A stretch of DNA of 64,000 nucleotides from Roseivirga sp. BDSF3-8 (lineage in GTDB: Bacteria > Bacteroidota > Bacteroidia > Cytophagales > Cyclobacteriaceae), in contig NZ_JBGNFV010000002.1 of NCBI RefSeq assembly GCF_041449215.1, positions 120,733 through 184,732 on the forward strand, written 5' to 3'. A program made the translations under genes and the position numbers. The notes under the pieces were generated by a model, which was given only the letters and a program-made list of their open reading frames with translations, made no database searches and was not told where the DNA came from. Positions 1-8,254 of the stretch are shown piece by piece; the stretch's first letter is position 1; every line of letters begins with the position of its first letter.

Positions 1-459
1 CTCCTGAATATTTGAGAAAGAATTTACTACCTGCTGGAAGCCATCTTTTATAGTATTGGCATGCGTCAGTTTCAGAGGGTCTTCACGGATGTTATCCGCT
101 TTTTCATTAAGTGCCTGCCAGTCCTGATCAAAATTAAAATCAGTACCGTTGGCGGCAGACTGCATAGCCATAGTAAGCATGGTGAAGGCTCTATGGGTAT
201 ATTCATGATCCAGTCCCATTTGCGCGCCATTCTGATTCAGATAGCTGACGTAATCTTCTATAGCCTCTGCCTGGTTGGTATTTTGAACCCCTTCCGCATC
301 GTCTGTTGACTGCACTTCCTGCACCTCGGTGGTTTCAGCAAGTCTTTCGGTGTCATCATCGTCATTCAGAAGGAAAAAACCGAGGAGACCCAGTACGACT
401 ATAGCGAGTAATATCCAGGGCCATACAGGCTTCTTCTTCTTAAGTTTAATTTCTGCCAT
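1..459 (-). CDS. Membrane-anchored protein of unknown function, N-terminal part (cut by window edge)
   Basis: The frame opens with ATG at 457-459 on the minus strand and stays open to the window edge, giving 153 codons. Residues 1-11 are lysine-rich (KLKKKK) and are followed by one hydrophobic segment, roughly residues 12-31 (WPWILLAIVVLG...FFLL), so this is probably a single-pass inner-membrane protein with most of its chain outside the cytoplasm. An acidic stretch (DDDD, then E/T-rich) follows, then a soluble helical region containing 'YVSYLNQNG' and 'HEYTHRAF'. I do not recognise the family. It is divergently transcribed from the MscS-type channel at 595 with a 135-bp shared upstream region. 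The C-terminus is outside the window. Confidence 0.75.
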   Translation of the reverse strand, partial: MAEIKLKKKKPVWPWILLAIVVLGLLGFFLLNDDDDTERLAETTEVQEVQSTDDAEGVQNTNQAEAIEDYVSYLNQNGAQMGLDHEYTHRAFTMLTMAMQSAANGTDFNFDQDWQALNEKADNIREDPLKLTHANTIKDGFQQVVNSFSNIQE

Positions 460-594
460 AATTATCTGTAGTTTGGTTGCTTGTATAACAGTATAAAAAC
501 CAGATAGTTAATTTTTATACATGGCCCCTGGCCGTAACTCTATTATGTTGGAAGCGTAGACAGTAGTTGAACCATTTTTTAGAGACAAAAACAC

Positions 595-2379
595 ATGCGC
601 ACAAAATTTCAGGGATTTTTTCTGATCACTTACCTGATATTATTCATTTTAACCCCCCTCCCCGCAACCCCCCAATCCCTACCTCTGATGGGCCGGCAGG
701 ATAACACCGAGGAGGAAAGACAACCTTCCTATCCGCCGGATGAGCTTAACCGGCGCACACCCAGGGGCGCCATACTTGGCTACCTGGATGCCATGTCAAA
801 TGAAGACTACGAAAAGGCCGCCCGCTACCTGGATACGAGTGATCTGGATGGCAACCTCCGAAACACCCCCGGTACCGAGCTGGCTCGAAGGCTGCAGGTA
901 TTGCTGGACCAGAACGGTAAGATAGAGCCCGGCGCCCTGCTTAGTGATCAGAGCAGCGGCCAGTACAACGATAACCTTGCTGCTAACCTCGATCAGGTAG
1001 GTACCATCCATCTGGAGAATACCTCCATACCCGTACTCGTGGAACAAACCACTGGTAAGGAGGGAGGCCCCGTGTGGCTCATATCCTCCACTACTTTGCA
1101 GCAATTGCCTGAAGATGTGGGTAAGGTGTCCGCCATAAGCGTCAATCGCCTGCTGCCGGATCGCTTTATCATTAATAAGTGGGGAGGTGTACCCGTAGGC
1201 CATTGGCTTGTTATGGTGGCGCTCATATTTGCGTCCTATATGCTGGCACTCCTCATCACGGCAATAGTGGTATACCTTATTAAACTATTGGGCAGAAAAC
1301 GAATGAGCGACCGCGCGCTGAGGCTGGTAAATGCCTTTGCCATTCCTATACGTATCTACATGGCAGTATGGATACTTATATGGAGCGCACAGCGTCTGGG
1401 TATCTCCATTATTGTCAGGCAGTACTTCAGTCAGGCCACCGTGATCGTGGCCTGGATAGCCATCCTGATCCTTGTTTGGAGACTTATAGATGTGTTCTCC
1501 TCTTTTGGTGAACGCCGCATGACCAAGCGAAACAATATGGGGGGGCTCTCCGCCATCATGTTTTTCCGCCGTGGCTTTAAGTTTCTCCTTATTGCAGTTG
1601 GTATCATCACTATTCTCGATACCTTCGGTTTTGATGTGACCACCGGTATTGCCGCCCTCGGTATCGGTGGTATCGCCCTCGCCCTGGGAGCTCAAAAGAG
1701 CGTGGAAAACCTGGTTGGTAGCCTTACCGTAATATTTGACCAGCCGGTTAGGGTAGGGGACTTCTGTAAGGTAGGCGATACCGTAGGTACAGTGGAGAAG
1801 ATAGGTATGCGTTCTACCCGTATCCGTACCCTGGGCCGCACCATTGTTACCATACCTAATGGAGACTTCTCAGCACAGCGTATTGAAAACTACGCCCACC
1901 GTGACCGCATCTTATTTAACCCCACTATCAGTTTGCGCTACGAGACCTCTCCCGACCAGATGCGGTATATACTCGTGGAAATACGTTCGCTGCTTTACGC
2001 CCATCCGCGTGTAGATCCTGACCCAGCCCGGGTACGCTTCCTCGGCTTCGGGGCCGACTCCCTTAATGTCGGCATTCATGCCTACGTTTTCACGCAGGAT
2101 TTTAATGACTTTCTCGAGATACAGGAAGACCTTAATCTGCGCATAGCAGATATCGTGCAGGCCAGCGGTACCGGTTTTGCCTTCCCTTCACAGACCTTGT
2201 ATATGGCGCGTGATACCGGCCTCTCAGAGGAGCGGACAAAGGCAGCCGAGGCCCGGGTAAAAGAGTGGAAAGAGAAGGGCGAGATGCAACTACCCAAATT
2301 TGACCCCGAGCGCGTGGAAGAGCTCAGGGGCAGTATCCAATACCCTCCCCTCGGGTCCAGCAGTCAACCAAAGGAATAG
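595..2379 (+). CDS. MscS-family mechanosensitive ion channel with long periplasmic N-terminus
   Basis: The 594-residue protein starts with a signal-like hydrophobic segment (residues about 7-24), then a soluble N-terminal region to about residue 200 that includes 'RTPRGAILGYLDAMSNEDY', a form common in large MscS relatives. Several transmembrane helices follow (about 205-230, 247-265, 280-300, 325-345). The pore-lining helix and beta domain are clear: the Gly/Ala-rich 'GIAALGIGGIALALGAQ' near residue 353, then 'GSLTVIFDQPVRVGDF' and 'TRIRTLGRTIVTIPNGDF'. MscS channels open under membrane tension during hypo-osmotic shock. The polar C-terminus ends in a proline/serine tail. The gene appears monocistronic, with a terminator right after its stop. 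Family assignment is secure; the gating role is inferred from the family. Confidence 0.93.
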   Translation: MRTKFQGFFLITYLILFILTPLPATPQSLPLMGRQDNTEEERQPSYPPDELNRRTPRGAILGYLDAMSNEDYEKAARYLDTSDLDGNLRNTPGTELARRLQVLLDQNGKIEPGALLSDQSSGQYNDNLAANLDQVGTIHLENTSIPVLVEQTTGKEGGPVWLISSTTLQQLPEDVGKVSAISVNRLLPDRFIINKWGGVPVGHWLVMVALIFASYMLALLITAIVVYLIKLLGRKRMSDRALRLVNAFAIPIRIYMAVWILIWSAQRLGISIIVRQYFSQATVIVAWIAILILVWRLIDVFSSFGERRMTKRNNMGGLSAIMFFRRGFKFLLIAVGIITILDTFGFDVTTGIAALGIGGIALALGAQKSVENLVGSLTVIFDQPVRVGDFCKVGDTVGTVEKIGMRSTRIRTLGRTIVTIPNGDFSAQRIENYAHRDRILFNPTISLRYETSPDQMRYILVEIRSLLYAHPRVDPDPARVRFLGFGADSLNVGIHAYVFTQDFNDFLEIQEDLNLRIADIVQASGTGFAFPSQTLYMARDTGLSEERTKAAEARVKEWKEKGEMQLPKFDPERVEELRGSIQYPPLGSSSQPKE

Positions 2380-2384
2380 AAGAA

Positions 2385-2420
2385 AAAAGAGGCTGTCTCA
2401 AAAGGCAGTCTCTTTCTTTT
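2385..2420 (+). terminator. Rho-independent terminator after the MscS gene
   Basis: Thirteen-base stem (AAAGAGGCTGTCT pairing with AGGCAGTCTCTTT, two G:T wobbles) with a short AA/CA loop, followed by a T-rich run (TTTCTTTTTG). It begins 6 bases after the stop codon at 2377-2379. Confidence 0.8.
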
Positions 2421-2450
2421 TGTTCAAAATATAATTTTACATTCCTCGTA

Positions 2451-2517
2451 ACTACCGCGGGGTTGCACCCCGTGGTTGCCATTTCCGCGAAGTTGTACTT
2501 CGCTATGCAGAGTGTTT
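2451..2517. repeat. Intergenic palindromic repeat (CCGCGGGGTTGCACCCC type)
   Basis: Two consecutive hairpin units: CCGCGGGG-ttgca-CCCCGTGG and CGCGAAGT-tgt-ACTTCGC. The same design (arms around TTGCA, opening with CCGCG) recurs three times in tandem at 24341-24396. It looks like a REP-like intergenic palindrome family dispersed in this genome; no coding potential is evident. Confidence 0.65.
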
Positions 2518-2587
2518 CAGGTGATTCTCAAAATATTGTTTGGCATGAAAATAGGCGGTGCTACTTTTAAGACAGCCCCTTTTTACT

Positions 2588-3283
2588 TTAGTACGTTTGA
2601 TCCAGCTCTTTCCGGATGTCTATATCCTGGTAAGTGGATATCTCATGGTGGCAGTTCAGGTCAAAGTAGTCCCTGAACCGGTTTTCCTTCATGCACAGGC
2701 TTATTTCCGGCGGTGTCAATATCCGCTTTGGCAGGGGAACCATGGGGGTGGCTATCAGCAGGTCAAAGGCATCCATCCCCGGCGTCCAGTCTATTTGCAG
2801 CAGGCCGCTCTCGTTTATCACAGGGGGTTCGTCACCTATCTGATAGTCACTTATGTCAAGGTTATAGGCATTATACAAAGACCTCCAGCCTGCACGAAGC
2901 CCTTCGGCCTGCTCATCAGGTACAGCCGGGTTTATGAGCAGCCCTACCGCACCGTGCGGTCTGCAAAGAGCAGGCTCGTCCTCAGGCGCAACCCCTTCTG
3001 CCACTGCCATGGCAAAGGCCTGCCTTTTCAGGTCTTCAAAGTCCGTCACCGGCTGGTTAAAGGGAAGTCCGTAAGCCTGTCCGGGCAGGGTAGTCGGGTG
3101 GTTGCACAGTACCATCGTGTAGGTGTTTTGCCGCGATACAGACTGCCTGCCGTAGCGGATTCTCACCGTTACCGGTACCTTATTTTCGGCAGGGAGCAGG
3201 CATTCCCTGCGCCACTTTTGCCTCACCGGACGTTCGTCCCACAGCAAGGACCCGACTACCATCACGCCTCCTTTTAAGTTCAT
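2588..3283 (-). CDS. Conserved-looking protein of unknown function, possible GGCT-like N-terminus
   Basis: A 231-residue soluble protein with no signal peptide or membrane segment. Residues 7-18 ('VMVVGSLLWDER') resemble the 'GSL(M/L)W' strand-loop that opens gamma-glutamylcyclotransferase-like folds, but the rest, including 'PHGAVGLLINP' and 'ETLPGQAYGLPF'-like aromatic stretches, is not something I can place. It stands alone between the MscS terminator and the IS3 element, and its frame is closed by TAA with no clear operon partner. Base composition matches the MscS gene, so it looks native. A real gene is likely because the frame is long and the amino-acid composition is natural; the function is open. 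Confidence 0.7.
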   Translation of the reverse strand: MNLKGGVMVVGSLLWDERPVRQKWRRECLLPAENKVPVTVRIRYGRQSVSRQNTYTMVLCNHPTTLPGQAYGLPFNQPVTDFEDLKRQAFAMAVAEGVAPEDEPALCRPHGAVGLLINPAVPDEQAEGLRAGWRSLYNAYNLDISDYQIGDEPPVINESGLLQIDWTPGMDAFDLLIATPMVPLPKRILTPPEISLCMKENRFRDYFDLNCHHEISTYQDIDIRKELDQTY

Positions 3284-3430
3284 CCTTTATGCTCTATGTT
3301 GGGTTAACCATGCAGCCTTTTATAGCCGTCAAATCCCGAAATTTACAAAAATATATTCAAAGGGCTGATTTGCTGGCTATTGGTAACACTCCCCATTTAT
3401 TAGACCATCAGTTGGTTAGTCTTAGTTGAA

Positions 3431-4246
3431 TTAGGCAGCTAGTTTGAACAACTCGACAGGTTTTATTCTGCCGATACCCTGATGCCTTCTTTTGTTGTTA
3501 TACTTTTCGATAAACTTATTTATCCCCTTGTATAGGGTTAGCCCATCGTCTGCTGGGTATAAGTATACATGTTTGTGCTTTAATGTCCTGAAAAACCGCT
3601 CAATAAAGGTATTGTCCGTGGCTCTGCCCTTTCCATCCATACTTACTCTTATACGCCGCTCTTTCAAGGTTTCTACCCAGTGTGAACAGGTGTATTGGCT
3701 ACCTTGGTCTGAGTTAATGATTTCTGGCTTACCATATTTTTCTATACAGGCTGTCAAAAGGGTTGTTTGGGTTTCTTTGTCCAGGCTGTTGGATAATTGC
3801 CAGCCTACTATATAGCGGCTATATACATCGATTATCCCCGTCAGGTACATAAACCCCTTTGCCATGGGAATATAAGTTATGTCAATAGCCCAAACCTGGT
3901 TCCTTCTGTTCACAGTCAGATTTCTCAGCAAATATGGATAGACATACTTTGCCTGCCCCAGCTTACTTAAATTACGCTTCGGATAGATCGGTTCTACGCC
4001 CATTTTGCGCAACAGCCGACGGATACGCTTGACATTATAAAATAAACCCTGCTCACGTAGCTCATCCTGCATACCGATAACACCCAAGGTAGGATCTTCG
4101 GTAAACAATCGATCCATGGTTTCCATCAAGTCCAGGTTCTCTATAGACTCGCCCACAGGCTTATAGTAAAAGCTGCTGCGAGGGATATTTAAAACCTCAC
4201 TCTGTTTGCGTATACTAAGCTGATGACTTGGATCAACCAGAGCCAA
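3431..4246 (-). CDS. IS3-family transposase OrfB (DDE integrase domain)
   Basis: The 271-residue OrfB has the HTH_21-like N-terminus ('SIRKQSEVLNIPRSSFYYKP', residues 11-30) and an rve integrase core with the expected DDE triad: D in 'WAIDITYIP' (about 121), D in 'INSDQGSQYT' (about 180) and E in 'FIERFFRTLKHKHVY' (about 215). The end 'YNNKRRHQGIGRIKPVELF' is typical of IS3. In this family OrfB is made as an OrfAB fusion by -1 frameshifting; the fused frame continues from OrfA through '...PLKQRLALVDPSH'. The annotated start is therefore only formal. Unlike the copy at 12.5 kb, all frames here are intact, so this copy may be active. Confidence 0.92.
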   Translation of the reverse strand: MALVDPSHQLSIRKQSEVLNIPRSSFYYKPVGESIENLDLMETMDRLFTEDPTLGVIGMQDELREQGLFYNVKRIRRLLRKMGVEPIYPKRNLSKLGQAKYVYPYLLRNLTVNRRNQVWAIDITYIPMAKGFMYLTGIIDVYSRYIVGWQLSNSLDKETQTTLLTACIEKYGKPEIINSDQGSQYTCSHWVETLKERRIRVSMDGKGRATDNTFIERFFRTLKHKHVYLYPADDGLTLYKGINKFIEKYNNKRRHQGIGRIKPVELFKLAA

Positions 4247-4254
4247 TCGCTGTT

Positions 4255-4557
4255 TTAAAGGCCGGTTTTCTTCAAGGGGGCGGCCCCCCGCCTTTTTTTT
4301 AGAAAGTCATTCTCAACCTGTAATTGTCCGATCTGCTGATAGAGCTGGTCCACATTAATCTGTGGCTCCTCTTTTGAGCTTTTCTCCCCAAAAGCTTTAT
4401 CAGCATTTTGCTGAAACTCACGTTTCCACAACGAGATCTGATTGGGATGAACTTCAAAACGCTGAGCTAACTCAGACAACGTCTGTTGCTCTTTAAGGGC
4501 TACTATAGCCACTTTTGCCTTAAAGGCAGGTGAAAATTTTCTCCTACTTCTTTTCAT
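4255..4557 (-). CDS. IS3-family transposase OrfA (helix-turn-helix)
   Basis: The 100-residue OrfA starts '[17 protein letters not shown]' and carries the Tnp_1/HTH_8 type helix-turn-helix ('[20 protein letters not shown]', residues 26-45), followed by a coiled segment ending '[10 protein letters not shown]', the leucine-zipper region used for multimerisation. The frame runs past the A8G slippery stretch for another dozen codons before stopping just upstream of OrfB. OrfA alone typically binds the IS ends and limits transposition; the frameshifted OrfAB is the transposase. Confidence 0.92.
   Translation of the reverse strand: MKRSRRKFSPAFKAKVAIVALKEQQTLSELAQRFEVHPNQISLWKREFQQNADKAFGEKSSKEEPQINVDQLYQQIGQLQVENDFLKKRRGAAPLKKTGL
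4274..4300 (-). promoter_or_regulatory. Programmed -1 ribosomal frameshift signal of IS3 copy 1
   Basis: On the minus strand an A8G slippery run (4292-4300) is followed at once by a GC-rich hairpin (GGGGG-cgg-CCCCC, 4276-4288). Slipping back one base changes 'FLKKRRG' to 'FLKKKAGGRPLEENRPLKQR' and joins OrfA in frame to OrfB. This is the usual IS3 arrangement. Confidence 0.8.
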
Positions 4558-4646
4558 TACTATCAGTTAAAGGTAACTAAAAATTATCATCTTAACTGAT
4601 GGTCCCAATTTTGGGGAGTATTACACTCCCTGCAAGAACGGTTGGC

Positions 4647-5201
4647 TCATTTGCTTATCTCAGCCAGTCTCAAAAACATATCATACAATTCTCCAATTTT
4701 CTGCTTTACTTCGGGTTGATCGTATGATATTAAAACAGGAATTTTATCAGGCTTTATCCTTTCTGTATAGCTTTTAAAAGCTACTTCTATTTCTTTTTTT
4801 GATGGAAAAGTGATATCTCTTTTATACAGTGAAAAATCAATAATATTTAATTGAGTCTCGCAAAAATCGAGTAATTCTTCAGTTAAATGTTTCTGTTCGT
4901 TATTGATCTTATGACTTACTGCTTTAATGTAGGGCATTACTTCGATGATTTTAGAGTATAGATTTACCTCTTCCAGTTCCATTGACACATCTTTACCAGC
5001 CCTTCTTTCCCTAGCCAGCTTAAGTAATCTCTTGGATTGTTTATCTGAAGCACTTAGAGCAAACCACTCGTAATTTTCTTTTACAATTTGCAACAAATGC
5101 AACCTTTGTTCAGCAGAATCATCTAATCCGCCTTCCAACCTCCTTTTATCACCATTTTTTATTGTGGTGGTAAGAAATTCATAAAATTGTCGATTCTCCA
5201 T
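4647..5201 (-). CDS. Putative immunity protein for the ADP-ribosyltransferase toxin module
   Basis: The 184-residue protein lacks a signal peptide and membrane segments, so it would act in the cytoplasm. It is strongly helical and charged, with 'YTERIKPDKIPVLISYDQPE' near the end. I do not recognise a family. Its start lies one base after the stop of the ADP-ribosyltransferase module (5203-7338), the same toxin-immunity order and spacing used by every other pair in this island, so immunity to that toxin is the natural inference. A+T content is higher than in the framework regions, as for all toxin tips and immunity genes here, consistent with exchange by horizontal transfer. Confidence 0.65.
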   Translation of the reverse strand: MENRQFYEFLTTTIKNGDKRRLEGGLDDSAEQRLHLLQIVKENYEWFALSASDKQSKRLLKLARERRAGKDVSMELEEVNLYSKIIEVMPYIKAVSHKINNEQKHLTEELLDFCETQLNIIDFSLYKRDITFPSKKEIEVAFKSYTERIKPDKIPVLISYDQPEVKQKIGELYDMFLRLAEISK

Positions 5202-5202
5202 A

Positions 5203-7338
5203 TTACTCTATCAATTTAAGCAACACTTTTCTGCCCTCTGCAAGTACCGTCAACGGATCTTTAGGATCTAGGAATTTAAACCCATCTTTAATGTTGACAA
5301 CCTCAAATTTTGTCCCACTCTTGAATAAAATTTCAGCTTCATGTGGTAAACATGAAACATCACAAATGTTATACCCTTTTGGATTTACAATTTCATACAA
5401 TACATCCTCCATAAAAGCGGGTTTTAGTGCAGTACTCAACTCAGTCGAAGATGATTTAAAGTCAGAGAATGGGATTTCATCCCCCACGTTCCAGGTCTTT
5501 GCAAGTGCTGCTTCCTCACCCTTAATACCTCTAAAAACTTTATCTCCATTATACTTAGGGAGTTTTTCCATTCCAGAGTTAAGTAGTTCTTTAAACGCCC
5601 TGTATTCATCTGTCATTGGAATTTCACCCCTCAAAGCTTTATTCAAGTCTCTATGTGCATTTGTTGTATAATGCCTTATTGCTGTTAATTCTTCAAATGG
5701 AATTTCTGGAAAGGTGGTATGAATATTTTGAATAATTATTTCCTGGTATGATTCCAAAACTGCTGGATCGGAAAAGAATTTCAGTGTTTTAATATCAGTC
5801 CTTCTGGCACTGTTTTCTAAAAGTTTCCACGCCTCTACCAACCCCGGTTCGGCTTCAAATTTAGCCAAAAGGCTGGCATCTGAAAGGGTTTCGTCCAGTT
5901 TAGACAAGGTCGTGCCATCAAGGTTCAGACCTTTGATTTTAGCTATCAGCTTTTGGCTACGAATGCTGTTCAGGTGGGGGTAGCCAGCAAAAAGGGCCTC
6001 AGGAGTCATGGATTCCCCTCTCACTCTCTTCGCCTCTTCAGCCTGTTCGATGACCTCATCCAGCCTATCCGCGGCCTGGGACTCTCCCTGCGCGCGCAGG
6101 GCCTTGCTGGCCTTACGGCCATTCGTCACTAAATCAGTCAGCACATCCGCACTGAAAACGGTCAGGTCTACGGTGATACTGATCCAGTAGTAATTATCCA
6201 CAAACCAATCGCCTCCTTCATCTCGAATGGCCTGCTGAATGTCAGGCCGCTCCATCGCTTCGTCCAGGGCCAGCTTTCCTATCTCTATGACGGCGAGCAT
6301 ACGTAAAAGGGCTGGCGCCCCGCGGGTGAGCAGTATTTTAGAAGCGGCGCCAAGGCCTAACAGGTTAGAGCCGGTGCTGATCACGCCCATCAGGTGCTCC
6401 CGGTTGCTTTGGGTGCCATGGTAGTACACGAACAGGGCGGGGACCAGTAGTACTTCTTCCTGGCTGCCGGTATGCAGCTTCACCAGGTCGAGGGGGTTTA
6501 CATCGGCGATGCCGGGTAAGTCTTTAGCCGATTGAGCAGAGAGCCCAAAGTTGCGACGCCCGATACAATAGTGCAGACTCAGGTTGTTTTTATTGTTAAA
6601 GCGGGTGCCATCAACCAAAATATATTGCTTCCCTCTATAACCGGGTGTCACTTCATAAACCTCCGCAGGCACTTCACCTAAGCGGATAAAATGCTCTGAC
6701 TGGCCCGGTCCGTACTGATTGGACAACTCCCAAAGGATGTTGACGAAGGTGCTGAGGTCTTCCCCATCCAGGCCGGCGTACAGCTTGTGGACTAATTCAG
6801 GAGTATCATATAGCTTCTGGTATAACGTCTGCTTGTCACTATAGGCTTTGAGAATGTTAATGACGGCTATCTCTTCATTGGTGCCGTTTACATAGAGGCC
6901 ATCGTCCATTATGCAGTCTGATAAAGAGACTAATGCCTGATACAGGCTTTCATCCGGTAATTCGGAGGCGACGAAAGGGGGAATGGTTTCGTAGATGACA
7001 TCAAGCTTGTCACAGTCGCCATCCGCATTGGTTATTGCTTGCTTGTAGATGTCCAGGTAATATGGATGAGCGATAGAGGGAATGTGAAACCCTATCCTGT
7101 GGAGCAGCTTTTCAAAATCTTCAAAAGTGTAAGCCCACAGGCGAATGGCGGTGCCTTCTTTATCCGCATAGGGTATGTCGAGGTAAAAGCCGGTGTGGGT
7201 ATGGCGTTCGGGGTCAACGGAAAGGCCTGTTTTGAGGTAAATATCATCCGGATGGACCAGGTCAAGCACGCCATTATCGGACAGCTCGACGTATAGGCGG
7301 CCATAATGTACAATCTGTTCGGCACATGCAAGCTCCAT
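5203..7338 (-). CDS. Orphan polymorphic toxin module with C-terminal ADP-ribosyltransferase domain (5'-truncated framework)
   Basis: 711 residues from the first ATG; the frame stays open upstream to a stop near 7426, and those extra codons (including 'IWWFSEG') also match the main toxin ('FKWFSG'), so this is the back part of a larger toxin without its signal peptide. Residues 1-480 match the second half of the 1652-codon toxin at 16.6-21.5 kb in layout, ending with the linker 'KFEAEPGLVEAWKLL'. The C-terminal ~200 residues carry R-S-E class ADP-ribosyltransferase features: 'AIRHYT', 'KVFRGI' (Arg), 'DFKSSSTEL' (STS-like) and 'HEAEILFKSGTKFEVV' (E-x-E). Such toxins modify host proteins or nucleic acids with NAD. 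With no promoter or export signal it is probably a silent cassette. Confidence 0.82.
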   Translation of the reverse strand: MELACAEQIVHYGRLYVELSDNGVLDLVHPDDIYLKTGLSVDPERHTHTGFYLDIPYADKEGTAIRLWAYTFEDFEKLLHRIGFHIPSIAHPYYLDIYKQAITNADGDCDKLDVIYETIPPFVASELPDESLYQALVSLSDCIMDDGLYVNGTNEEIAVINILKAYSDKQTLYQKLYDTPELVHKLYAGLDGEDLSTFVNILWELSNQYGPGQSEHFIRLGEVPAEVYEVTPGYRGKQYILVDGTRFNNKNNLSLHYCIGRRNFGLSAQSAKDLPGIADVNPLDLVKLHTGSQEEVLLVPALFVYYHGTQSNREHLMGVISTGSNLLGLGAASKILLTRGAPALLRMLAVIEIGKLALDEAMERPDIQQAIRDEGGDWFVDNYYWISITVDLTVFSADVLTDLVTNGRKASKALRAQGESQAADRLDEVIEQAEEAKRVRGESMTPEALFAGYPHLNSIRSQKLIAKIKGLNLDGTTLSKLDETLSDASLLAKFEAEPGLVEAWKLLENSARRTDIKTLKFFSDPAVLESYQEIIIQNIHTTFPEIPFEELTAIRHYTTNAHRDLNKALRGEIPMTDEYRAFKELLNSGMEKLPKYNGDKVFRGIKGEEAALAKTWNVGDEIPFSDFKSSSTELSTALKPAFMEDVLYEIVNPKGYNICDVSCLPHEAEILFKSGTKFEVVNIKDGFKFLDPKDPLTVLAEGRKVLLKLIE
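5837..7218 (-). repeat. Framework B repeat, copy 1 (1382 bp)
   Basis: Near-identical and exactly equal in length to 11131-12512; only scattered substitutions are seen, densest around 6680-6830. It codes for the conserved pre-toxin part of the two framework B modules. The match ends abruptly at the 'PGLVEAWK' linker, where the toxin domains diverge. Confidence 0.92.
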
Positions 7339-7483
7339 GACATTAACCCGCTGGAATGGCTCACTGAGACCCTCAGAAAACCACCAGATTACAAAGTCAA
7401 CCGCATGAATTACTACCTATTAAACATTAGGATAAAATACAATACGCCCTAGGCCGAAGGGATGCACGGTATGCACCGAAAGT

Positions 7484-8254
7484 CTAGTGATTTGCTCGGT
7501 AATAATCTGCCAAGTCCTTGGGATAGTACTGCTGATCTCTGTAGGTGCTATCATCTAATCCCTTGATGCAAGTAACTGCTGCTGCTTCAAAACACCAATA
7601 GCCACTGTAGGTATCATGTTTGCCTTTATGGTTGTCATACCAGCCGGCATTCTTATGCTCTTTGTACCAGTCTTTTTCTAAGAACGCCTTAATAAGAGAT
7701 TCAGCTTTGGCTTTATCTTCGGTTTCCGTGGCTTCTCGCAGTTTGCCAAAGAGCTTCCAGCCATGTTTATAGCTCTCTTCCTTTAACTTAGGGCGGTTCG
7801 GAATTTTCGCTAAGGTGATAAACTCAAATAGCTTATCCTTTACCTGATCTTGATCAATAACATTCACCAACTTTTCAAATTGTACTTTGGAAACATCCAA
7901 CAAGTAGCCTAATGAAAACATCCACAGCATTTCATCATATGGGTCTAAAGAATACTGGTTAAGTACCTTACCGTCATTATCAGCCATCTTCCAATACCCT
8001 GGCCAATATTTGGATATTAGATCAATGGCTATTTTTAAATCATCTTCTATATCACTTGCAGGTAATCCATATGAATACTTTGCCTTTATCCTTTGAATAA
8101 GACTACTTATCATCATGGTTCCAGCTGCGGCTACTCTTTCTGGTTTAACGTTCCCACTTCTTAATCTATCTTCACCTCTTTCGTGCCGTTCTATCGATGA
8201 TTTAATATAGGCTTCAAAATAACTTTGGTCTTTTATATTATCTCTCATGATCAC
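7484..8254 (-). CDS. PoNi-type immunity protein (DUF1910/DUF1911)
   Basis: 256 residues from a GTG at 8252-8254, or 254 from the ATG at 8246-8248. The C-terminal half has the DUF1911 signature as I know it: 'GYWCFEAAAVTCIKGLDDS' followed by 'YYPKDLADYY'. The N-terminal part ('YIKSSIERHERGE') fits DUF1910. PoNi proteins neutralise PoNe DNase toxins of the PD-(D/E)XK class, and the gene directly upstream (8254-8754) codes for just such a domain; the GTG overlaps the toxin stop (TAGTG). The immunity frame is intact even though its toxin frame carries an upstream nonsense codon, consistent with retained protection. Cytoplasmic. Confidence 0.85.
   Translation of the reverse strand: MIMRDNIKDQSYFEAYIKSSIERHERGEDRLRSGNVKPERVAAAGTMMISSLIQRIKAKYSYGLPASDIEDDLKIAIDLISKYWPGYWKMADNDGKVLNQYSLDPYDEMLWMFSLGYLLDVSKVQFEKLVNVIDQDQVKDKLFEFITLAKIPNRPKLKEESYKHGWKLFGKLREATETEDKAKAESLIKAFLEKDWYKEHKNAGWYDNHKGKHDTYSGYWCFEAAAVTCIKGLDDSTYRDQQYYPKDLADYYRANH

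Larger units (their letters stand above)
3382..4625 (-). mobile_element. IS3-family insertion sequence, copy 1 (apparently intact)
   Basis: About 1244 bp with imperfect terminal inverted repeats: the left end (at 4625, minus strand) reads TGTAATACTCCCCAAAATTG and the right end (at 3382) reads GGTAACACTCCCCATTTATT; both then contain ACCA-CAGTT. Inside are OrfA and OrfB in overlapping frames with a programmed-frameshift signal. The second copy at 12517-13762 is in the opposite orientation. I see no target-site duplication flanking this copy (AATAG... on one side, GGGAG on the other), which suggests rearrangement after insertion. It marks the left edge of the toxin island. Confidence 0.9.

Noticed and set aside
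2558..3277. Long plus-strand frame of 239 codons
   Set aside because: It is antisense to the 231-residue gene at 2588-3283 and has an unnatural Arg/His-rich composition with no motif.
3370..4640. Target-site duplication around IS3 copy 1, or restored by inversion between the two copies
   Set aside because: Flanking bases do not match either directly or when the intervening segment is inverted in mind.
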